From positions 1-11,133 of the forward strand of contig JBJOPY010000026.1 in the NCBI GenBank assembly GCA_046050405.1: a stretch of 11,133 nt of DNA. The letters are read 5' to 3'. Below the pieces are notes generated by a model. That model worked only from the letters and a program-made list of their open reading frames with translations. It did no database searches and was not told where the DNA came from. This DNA comes from JADKCL01 sp046050405 (GTDB taxonomy: Bacteria > Bacteroidota > Bacteroidia > J057 > JADKCL01). Positions 5,965-11,133 of this stretch are shown here, piece by piece. How positions within the stretch are numbered: the first letter of the stretch is position 1; each line of letters opens with the position of its first letter. Both the position numbers and the translations under genes were made by a program.

Positions 5965-8351
5965 CGTTTCTTCTTGAAAAGCTTCCAGATTTCCCACCAC
6001 CTGGATGGGAGGTTATCGTCAGAATAGTATCCGTGGCCGTAAATCCTGTACCCATATCCACCATAGCGCTTGTTGGCCGTGCTCACAGAGTTGAAGACGA
6101 TGTAGATGTTGCGAATGTTGTGGTCTTCTGACAATTTATCAGGAATCTTTGCATACACACGCCTGGAATAATCCGCACGCATCACATACAATGCAATGTC
6201 TGCATTGACCATCAGTGTAGTGCCATCGGTCACAAGCCCGATCGGGGGCGTGTCGATCAATATGTAGTCGTAGGTCTCCCTGAGGCTTGTGAGCAATTCG
6301 GTCATCCTTGGGGACACTATCAACTCGGACGGGTTGGGTGGAATGGGGCCGGAAGTAATGATATCCAGGTTATTGTAATCAGTCTTGCGCAGGGTCTTCT
6401 CCAGGGTGCTCTTGCCGACGAGCAGGGTTGATAGCCCCACTGAATTGTCATTGCCGAAGGAATAATGGAGCTTGGGTTTCCGAAGGTCCATGTCGATGAT
6501 CACCACCCTGGTCTCCAGCATGGCAAGCATGCCTGCGAGGTTGATGGTGACAAACGATTTCCCCTCGCCTGAAACAGTGCTGGTGATCGTGACGACCTTG
6601 GAGCTTTTGTCTGCAGCAAGGAATTGAAGATTGGTGCGAATCCCTCGGAAGGACTCACTGAGGCTGGACTTAGGATTTTCGATGCTGAGGAGGCGCGGAT
6701 ACTTGTGTTGCAGACTTTGGGTTACCCGGTGAACCACTCCGATGATAGGGGTGAAGCTCATGGACTCGATTTCCTCGCGGTAGGAAATCGTGTTCTTCAG
6801 CATCCCCGCGACCATAATCAGGAACAAACCAAGGCAACAGCCTAGACCACAAGCGATGATGTAGCTATTTCTGGGATTCGGAGAAATCGGGTAGGACGGT
6901 GTGATGGCACGGTCCATGATCTGGACGGATGAGACTATCGATGCCTTTCCGATCCTGGCCTCGGCCTGCTTTTCCAGCAATGTCAACAGGATTTTCTCCT
7001 TGATCTCAAACTCCCGCATCAAGCTTTGCAATACCTTCTGCGTTTCAGGGAGGGACTTCAGGCTTTCTTTGCTATTGGCGAGCAGTTGATCAAAATATGC
7101 CAATTTCTGGGCGTTGTCATCCTTAAGGGATTCGATGTTCTCCAGAATCGAACGGCGAAGGTCATTTTGTTTGAGGCCAAGTTCCTGAACCTTGGGGTGC
7201 TTCTCTGTATACACGGGCAATGCCGCTGTCTTTTCAAGCACCACGGAATTGTAGGAAGAAATCAGGGAACCTAGCAGAGGGTCTTGGAAACCTTCCATGG
7301 CAGAGTTCACTGCAGCGATCGTGTCGCCTGTTTTCAGCTCATTTTCGAGGCGTTCGATTTCCAACTTCCGCAACAGGAGTTTCATTCGATTTTCCTCTTC
7401 TGATTTCAGCTTGCCCATGTCAGAGCTGAACTTCATCTCCACGTTGAAGAACTCCTTTTCCTGCTTGTAGTCCTGAAGCACATTCTCGGCAATGTTGACG
7501 CTGGATCTTATCGTGTCAATTTGATCCTGGATGAACATAAGTGCCTGATTGGCGGCTAGCATCTTCCGTTCAATGTCCTGCCGCCTATACTCCTCGATGA
7601 GCGTATTGAGAAACGCTGAAGTGAAACTCGCGACATTGTCCTGAAGCGTTATCCTGAGAATCGGAACCAAATAGCCGGATTGTTCCACCCTCAATCCATT
7701 GATCGTCCTCCCAATCATGGTTTCCCACCGGATCGCCTGCCATTTATACTCCGCCCCCGGGATAAGGCCGTATCGCGGCGTCTCCCGTTTGATGATTTGG
7801 AACCTGAAACCGTCGATGTCAATGCTTTCCCCGAAATAGCACTGCTTCTCTCGGCGATCGGTGCCGTCCTGATACACGAGCTTGTATTTGTTCCCTTCAA
7901 GATAATAGAGTGAAAACAAGCGTCCGTATTGCACTGCAGATGTGGAGTCATAGATCACCACAAAGGGGGCATCATCCTTGTAAATCTCTGATGTAATGAT
8001 CGTCCCCACCAGATAATACAGGCAATCGAAGTGCATCTTCTTGATCGCTGACGACACCATTGTGCGCGATTTTATCAGCTGGATCTCCGACTGGATGTCA
8101 TCTTGCATCAAGCCGAAACCCATGCCTTCCATGAGGCCAAGCCCCTCGCTCATTTGTTTGTTATCCTGTACCCTGACTGTCGTTTCTGCGGAGTACACTG
8201 GCTTCGTGTAACGCAAATAGAGTTTACACAGAATGATGGAAAGGACAAAAGAGCCAACGAGAAAATACCACCGTTTCCGAAACAGATCGAGGATTTTGGC
8301 AAGGTTGATTTCCTCGTTGTTCGGATTCTTGGGTTGAAAGACCTTTCTCAT
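5961..8351 (-). CDS. wzc: Wzc-like polysaccharide co-polymerase with fused cytoplasmic tyrosine autokinase (BY-kinase)
   Basis: A 796-residue inner-membrane protein with the full Wzc layout in one chain. The cytoplasmic N-terminus and Wzz-type start lead into transmembrane helix 1 (about 28-46). A large periplasmic part follows with long coiled-coil-prone stretches (about 260-340 and 400-465). The Pro-rich Wzz motif ITPSYPISPNPR (483-494) comes just before transmembrane helix 2 (about 497-517). The kinase domain has the E-x2-R-x2-R oligomerisation motif (E566, R569, R572), Walker A STVSGEGKS (591-599), Walker A' VVIIDMDLRKP (616-626) and Walker B YILIDTPP (696-703). Its tail holds six tyrosines between 763 and 776, the autophosphorylation cluster, followed by a basic end. 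It controls polymer length and export together with the Wza-like protein encoded 1 bp upstream, and is probably dephosphorylated by the downstream PHP phosphatase, whose start overlaps its stop. All expected kinase motifs are intact. Confidence 0.95.
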   Translation of the reverse strand: MRKVFQPKNPNNEEINLAKILDLFRKRWYFLVGSFVLSIILCKLYLRYTKPVYSAETTVRVQDNKQMSEGLGLMEGMGFGLMQDDIQSEIQLIKSRTMVSSAIKKMHFDCLYYLVGTIITSEIYKDDAPFVVIYDSTSAVQYGRLFSLYYLEGNKYKLVYQDGTDRREKQCYFGESIDIDGFRFQIIKRETPRYGLIPGAEYKWQAIRWETMIGRTINGLRVEQSGYLVPILRITLQDNVASFTSAFLNTLIEEYRRQDIERKMLAANQALMFIQDQIDTIRSSVNIAENVLQDYKQEKEFFNVEMKFSSDMGKLKSEEENRMKLLLRKLEIERLENELKTGDTIAAVNSAMEGFQDPLLGSLISSYNSVVLEKTAALPVYTEKHPKVQELGLKQNDLRRSILENIESLKDDNAQKLAYFDQLLANSKESLKSLPETQKVLQSLMREFEIKEKILLTLLEKQAEARIGKASIVSSVQIMDRAITPSYPISPNPRNSYIIACGLGCCLGLFLIMVAGMLKNTISYREEIESMSFTPIIGVVHRVTQSLQHKYPRLLSIENPKSSLSESFRGIRTNLQFLAADKSSKVVTITSTVSGEGKSFVTINLAGMLAMLETRVVIIDMDLRKPKLHYSFGNDNSVGLSTLLVGKSTLEKTLRKTDYNNLDIITSGPIPPNPSELIVSPRMTELLTSLRETYDYILIDTPPIGLVTDGTTLMVNADIALYVMRADYSRRVYAKIPDKLSEDHNIRNIYIVFNSVSTANKRYGGYGYRIYGHGYYSDDNLPSRWWEIWKLFKKKR

Positions 8352-8352
8352 C

Positions 8353-9189
8353 TCAATTTTGCCGACCTAGGTTGAGCAAAAAAACGGTGAGCGTGCCCAC
8401 TGTCGAAAAAAGTGAAAGCAAATTGGTATAAGGTTGCAAGGCATCAGCGAGCACTCTGATATCCCGGGGTTCCACATAGATCACGTCCTTGTTACGGACA
8501 TACATGTCCTCAGTCCTGATGGCATCGATCTGACGAAGGTCAAAAATCAGGATTTCCGGTTCTGTTCGCTTTCCTACCCCACGGATGACTTTGACGACAT
8601 CTTGTTTGCCGAACTTGCCGATACCGCCTGCGAGGGCCAGTACTTCGATCAGCGAAGTTCGCTCGCGCTCCAAAGGATAAACCCCTGGAGAATTGACTTC
8701 TCCTCCCACAGAGACGGAAAGGTTGAGAATTGCGATCTCCACTTTCGGATCTCGGTACTGAACCGCGTATCTCCGCTCGATTGCCTCCTTGGCTTCCTGC
8801 TTGGTCATTCCGAGCACGGACAGTTTTCCGACTTGTGGAAGGTCGACCTCGCCCTTGGTGTTCACCAGAAAAGGTACGCCCGAGCCCCCACCCCCTTCGA
8901 CCAAGGTGAGCCCCTGTGTGATATCCAGATTGTTCAGGAACCTGATGCCGATTTGGTCATCTGACTCGATCCTGTGTTCATACCCGGACGCAATCTTTGC
9001 CGAATCCGGGTTCAAATGAATGAGCGGTATGCCCCGCTGCTGAGAAACCCGGGGGGTATTGAACAGGACATCCCGGATGCGCTGAGCCTGAATGCCTGGA
9101 ACGGACAGCAGGAAACAAGCAAAGAGAATGACCAATCGTTGCGTAGATCCCGAAGTTGTTTGTAATCTTAAGATGTATGCTTTTTCCAA
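8353..9189 (-). CDS. wza: Wza-like polysaccharide export protein (Poly_export + SLBB domain)
   Basis: A 278-residue secreted export protein. A signal peptide (about 1-35, hydrophobic core 19-31, likely cut after IQA) leads to a Poly_export domain from about residue 70 (YEHRIESDDQIGI) and an SLBB-type domain (about 157-240, with VGGEVNSPGVYPL and LALAGGIGKFGKQD). A hydrophobic C-terminal segment follows (about 254-275), comparable in place to the outer-membrane helix of Wza. No proper lipobox is seen: C25 follows Leu-Phe-Ala inside the hydrophobic core. A Gly-rich loop (98-104) lies in the export domain. There is no in-frame ATG near the start. The longest reading begins with TTG at 9189; an out-of-frame ATG lies just upstream (9194-9196), so the exact start is uncertain. 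It is the first gene of the operon and ends 1 bp before wzc. It should form the outer-membrane exit for the polymer. Confidence 0.92.
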   Translation of the reverse strand: MEKAYILRLQTTSGSTQRLVILFACFLLSVPGIQAQRIRDVLFNTPRVSQQRGIPLIHLNPDSAKIASGYEHRIESDDQIGIRFLNNLDITQGLTLVEGGGGSGVPFLVNTKGEVDLPQVGKLSVLGMTKQEAKEAIERRYAVQYRDPKVEIAILNLSVSVGGEVNSPGVYPLERERTSLIEVLALAGGIGKFGKQDVVKVIRGVGKRTEPEILIFDLRQIDAIRTEDMYVRNKDVIYVEPRDIRVLADALQPYTNLLSLFSTVGTLTVFLLNLGRQN

Positions 9190-9209
9190 ATGACATCAAA
9201 CAAAACAGG

Positions 9210-9217
9210 CAAAGATA
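9210..9217 (-). promoter_or_regulatory. Candidate Bacteroidota -7 promoter box upstream of the polysaccharide operon
   Basis: On the minus strand TATCTTTG matches TAnnTTTG exactly, 20 bp before the proposed TTG start of the Wza-like gene. I see no -33 TTG at the usual distance (the nearest upstream TTG is 13 bp away), and the resulting leader would be very short. The position at the head of a long operon after a 231-bp gap is suggestive. Confidence 0.35.
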
Positions 9218-9337
9218 AGCAAACAGCCGACAATCAGGTGTCAGATGTCAAAGGGTGTCGCATCATTCTTTCGGAGCGGCCCTTACGCCGATAGCATGCC
9301 ATGAACCCAGGAAGAAACAATTCCATACTGGCTCCAC

Positions 9338-9378
9338 AGAAGTCAAAAAGGCACACCTAGCGGCTTGGCATGACTTCT
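9338..9378. repeat. Perfect 8-bp inverted repeat in the gap before the polysaccharide operon
   Basis: AGAAGTCA (9338-9345) and TGACTTCT (9371-9378) are exact reverse complements separated by 25 bp. It lies 43 bp past the HNH gene stop and about 150 bp before the Wza-like gene. No T-run follows either arm outside the repeat, so it does not look like a standard terminator. It could be a protein-binding site for operon control or a long-loop hairpin. Outside this repeat and the -7 box I see no gene in the gap 9190-9420. Confidence 0.4.
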
Positions 9379-9420
9379 TGCCGGCCAGCCATTCTGACCT
9401 CCACAGGGATGCCACCGACT

Positions 9421-9921
9421 TCAGTTCATCCATAGATAGGGGCGCCACTCATCCAGCACCTTTCCATGAAAATCCCGCAGGTACATGATGAAGCTGGGAC
9501 GAAACGGCTGATGCCGCAGGGTCATGGAGGCCTCCTGCGGCGTACAGTCTCCCTTTTCAGTATTGCATCGCTGGCAGGCTGTCACCAGATTGTCCCAAGA
9601 GTCGCGGCCACCGCGTGAACGTGGGATCACATGGTCCAAGGTCAGGGAATCCCGTGATCCGCAGTACACGCAAGCGTGATCATCACGCTTGTACACGTTG
9701 ACTCGGCTCAGCGCCACGCGCTTGAAGGGCAGACTTACGAACCGGTTCAGGCGGATGATGGAAGGGTAGGGAAATTCCCTGGATACAGACCGAAGTACTC
9801 TCGCCGTCCTCTCGCTGACCATCTCGGCTTTTTTCAGAAACACCAGCACGAAAGCACGTTCAGCAGAGCATACAGTCACTGCCTGATAATCTTGATTTAG
9901 GACCAACACTTTAGAGGACAT
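9421..9921 (-). CDS. Small HNH-family nuclease-like protein with zinc-type CxxC pairs
   Basis: A 166-residue protein with a C-terminal HNH domain (about 77-125). CVYC (84-87) and CQRC (116-119) form the zinc knuckles, LDHVIPRSRGG (95-105) carries the catalytic-type Asp-His (H97), and the W109-D110-N111-L stretch and N120 complete the pattern. The N-terminal 75 residues (opening SSKVLVLNQDYQAVTVCS) match my recollection of a widespread stand-alone HNH family in Bacteroidota, cyanobacteria and actinobacteria whose cell role is not known to me. It starts 11 bp after the NlpC/P60 gene, so the two are probably co-transcribed. No intron, intein or transposase features surround it, and nothing suggests a restriction or CRISPR context. 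Nuclease activity is inferred from the intact motif. Confidence 0.88.
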   Translation of the reverse strand: MSSKVLVLNQDYQAVTVCSAERAFVLVFLKKAEMVSERTARVLRSVSREFPYPSIIRLNRFVSLPFKRVALSRVNVYKRDDHACVYCGSRDSLTLDHVIPRSRGGRDSWDNLVTACQRCNTEKGDCTPQEASMTLRHQPFRPSFIMYLRDFHGKVLDEWRPYLWMN

Positions 9922-9932
9922 CGTGTGAAAAT

Positions 9933-10739
9933 TTAAACAATCCGCTTGATTTTAAATAATTGATGTGTCTGCATCCCGCTGTACCTGGAGACCAAGCCTT
10001 CTGGCTCCAGTCGTGTGTCATGCACATGGCCTGCGGCGTGTCTGACATTCCCATCCGGCAAAACCAGCCCTACATGGGTCACCTTGCCGTTTTCATTGGT
10101 AAAGAATGCGAGGTCCCCACCCCTGCGATCTGCCCAGCCGACTTCGGCCCCCAGCGTCACCTGCTGAGATGCGTCCCTCGGAAGCGCAACGCCGCAGATG
10201 GCGAAAACCATCTGTACGAATCCTGAACAGTCGATCCCCCAGATGGATTTCCCCCCCCAGAGATACGGGGCTCCCAGGTAATGCTCCGAGACCTCCAGGA
10301 TCCCAGGCACCCCTGCCCCCTGGTCAGGGAAAACCAAGGAAGGATCCGCCTCCAATTTCCAGCCGGCGATTTCCAACCCTATCATCCTGGCCTCCTCTGC
10401 TCCAGCCAGCCGTGGCAACCTTGCCCCCGTGGTTAGATACAAAGGGAGATCAGCTCCTGCAAAAGATGTTCTTAGCAATGCACAGGGTTCCAGGATATAC
10501 TCCCATCCGACCACAGCGGACAGCCATCCACCGTCCACTGGCAAGACCATCTTCTCATCGATCCAGCCTTCATAGCCATCGCTCCGGTTGCGCACACGCA
10601 GCCACTGACGATCGCGTGCCAACATCTCCACCAGATCCCCGAAAAGTAACTGGGTCACCATCTCGGCCGAGTCGGCTGCCGAGCGGCGTACAGGCACGAG
10701 GGTCTGAAACGTAAAATATGTGTCGGGCATCGCATTCAT
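9933..10739 (-). CDS. SH3 + NlpC/P60 family cysteine peptidase (gamma-D-glutamyl-diamino acid endopeptidase type)
   Basis: A 268-residue protein with an N-terminal bacterial SH3 domain (about 10-67, ending GYEGWIDEKMVLPV), a second SH3-like middle part (about 72-140) and a C-terminal NlpC/P60 domain (about 148-265). The catalytic set is visible: C171 in GIDCSGFVQMV, H222 in THVGLVL and H234 as the third polar residue in VRHAAGH. Such enzymes cut the D-Glu-diamino acid bond of peptidoglycan peptides. No signal peptide is present, so a cytoplasmic role in recycling imported muropeptides is more likely than wall remodelling. An ATG three codons later is an alternative start. A run of eight G falls in the WGGK codons (161-164) of the catalytic domain. 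The 128-bp gap to the mnmA end (10740-10867) holds no gene or clear terminator that I can see. Confidence 0.9.
   Translation of the reverse strand: MNAMPDTYFTFQTLVPVRRSAADSAEMVTQLLFGDLVEMLARDRQWLRVRNRSDGYEGWIDEKMVLPVDGGWLSAVVGWEYILEPCALLRTSFAGADLPLYLTTGARLPRLAGAEEARMIGLEIAGWKLEADPSLVFPDQGAGVPGILEVSEHYLGAPYLWGGKSIWGIDCSGFVQMVFAICGVALPRDASQQVTLGAEVGWADRRGGDLAFFTNENGKVTHVGLVLPDGNVRHAAGHVHDTRLEPEGLVSRYSGMQTHQLFKIKRIV
10251..10258 (-). repeat. Run of eight G (coding strand) inside the NlpC/P60 catalytic domain
   Basis: The plus strand has eight consecutive C; on the coding strand they fall in the Trp-Gly-Gly-Lys codons just before the catalytic cysteine. The glycines are conserved in the family, but the choice of GGG twice in a row creates the run. 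A slip would remove the active site. More likely a by-product of codon use than a designed switch. Confidence 0.45.
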
Positions 10740-10867
10740 CTCGCTGACTTAATTACTGATTGGCAAGGCCAAAGGTTACACGGTCGCAAATGCCATGCGG
10801 GCAGCGCCATACCAAGGATCGCCTCATCAGAGAAAAATCACCATATGGAAAAGGGGCGGGGCATGAT

Positions 10868-11133
10868 TCACCCTCCGGCATTCCCCACTGACTGGATCCA
10901 TCCTCCTCCCAGTACGTCGTCACCCTCGTAGAAGACTGCACTTTGTCCAGGCGTAATGGCCCTTACAGGACTCTGAAACGTCACATCCACATGTTGGCTA
11001 TCGACAGGATGCAGCACGCTCGGGGCACCTGGATCCTTGTATCGAATCTTCGTCACGGCTACCATCTCCTCCGAAGGAGAAGCGTATTTCACCCAATTCA
11101 TCCCGCGTACGCGCATTCGGTGGGCGAGCAGTT
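10868..11133 (-). CDS. mnmA: tRNA-specific 2-thiouridylase MnmA, C-terminal part
   Basis: The last 88 residues of MnmA, cut by the right edge of the window; the reading frame continues to the last base. The stretch covers the C-terminal domains: RVRGMNWVKY, then VTKIRYKDPGAP, then ITPGQSAVFYEGDDVLGGGWI, the well-conserved end of the enzyme that adds sulfur to U34 of Lys, Glu and Gln tRNAs. The wording of the last motif is like that of Bacteroidota MnmA proteins. The ATP-binding PP-loop and catalytic cysteines lie outside the window and cannot be checked. A separate transcript from the polysaccharide operon is likely. Confidence 0.93.
   Translation of the reverse strand, partial: LLAHRMRVRGMNWVKYASPSEEMVAVTKIRYKDPGAPSVLHPVDSQHVDVTFQSPVRAITPGQSAVFYEGDDVLGGGWIQSVGNAGG

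Noticed and set aside
5961..6000. GTG at 6000 as start of the PHP phosphatase
   Set aside because: It adds 12 residues with no family support, while the ATG at 5964 forms the ATGA junction seen elsewhere in the operon.
9100..9120. Possible lipoprotein signal (Leu-Phe-Ala-Cys) in the Wza-like protein
   Set aside because: The cysteine sits in the middle of the hydrophobic core, Phe at -2 is unusual, and a better signal peptidase I site (IQA before Gln) follows 10 residues later.
9421..9921. HNH gene as part of a defence, CRISPR or IscB-like system
   Set aside because: No RuvC-type segment, no repeats, no methylase or helicase neighbours; the protein matches a small stand-alone HNH layout.
10106..10714. 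Plus-strand open frame of 202 codons opposite the NlpC/P60 gene
   Set aside because: Product is rich in Pro, Arg and Ser in the manner of antisense translation of GC-rich DNA; the minus-strand gene has its catalytic residues.
10740..10867. Promoter-like TAACCTTTG and terminator search between mnmA and the NlpC/P60 gene
   Set aside because: The motif has three bases between TA and TTTG rather than two, no -33 element is placed correctly, and no stem followed by a T-run is visible.

Overview
The window looks like a chromosomal stretch of a Bacteroidota bacterium. This rests on three things: the style of the MnmA C-terminus, the SH3 + NlpC/P60 protein without a signal peptide, and the Wza / BY-kinase / PHP-phosphatase set, all of which resemble Bacteroidota homologues. 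By eye the base composition is slightly above 50% G+C, which would fit a Saprospiria- or Cytophagia-like lineage better than Flavobacteriia. I cannot place it more precisely. Every gene I can support lies on the minus strand, so transcription runs from the right edge to the left edge.

Right part (about 9.4-11.1 kb), housekeeping: the C-terminal end of mnmA (tRNA 2-thiouridylase, cut by the window edge), then a cytoplasmic SH3 + NlpC/P60 peptidase, then, 11 bp later, a small HNH-type protein with two CxxC pairs. A gap of 231 bp (9190-9420) follows. It carries an 8-bp inverted repeat and a possible Bacteroidota -7 box, and it separates this block from the large surface-polysaccharide operon.

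Middle and left part (1-9.2 kb), one tightly packed operon: a Wza-like export protein, a Wzc-like fused chain-length regulator / tyrosine autokinase, a CpsB-type PHP phosphatase, then a nonulosonic acid cassette. In transcription order the cassette holds a CMP-nonulosonate cytidylyltransferase (NeuA family), a nonulosonate synthase (NeuB family), a hydrolysing UDP-sugar 2-epimerase (NeuC family), a short hexapeptide-repeat acyltransferase, a DegT-type PLP aminotransferase and a UDP-GlcNAc 4,6-dehydratase that runs off the left edge. Junctions are 4-bp ATGA overlaps, 1-bp gaps, a 23-bp overlap or a 25-bp gap. The only loose joint is a 117-bp AT-rich gap before the NeuC gene, which may hold an internal promoter.

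My main interpretation is that the six cassette genes are not a plain Neu5Ac set but a complete CMP-legionaminic-acid-type pathway: dehydratase, aminotransferase, acetyltransferase, hydrolysing epimerase, synthase, CMP-transferase (LegB-C-H-G-I-F). The dehydratase has methionine where the C5-inverting PseB type has its catalytic tyrosine, which favours a retaining dehydratase and argues against pseudaminic acid. Gene order is exactly the reverse of reaction order. The export, kinase and phosphatase genes at the head of the operon suggest the sugar goes into a capsule or exopolysaccharide. The acyltransferase gene carries a run of eight C near its start, a possible on/off slippage site. The sugar actually made cannot be proved from sequence.
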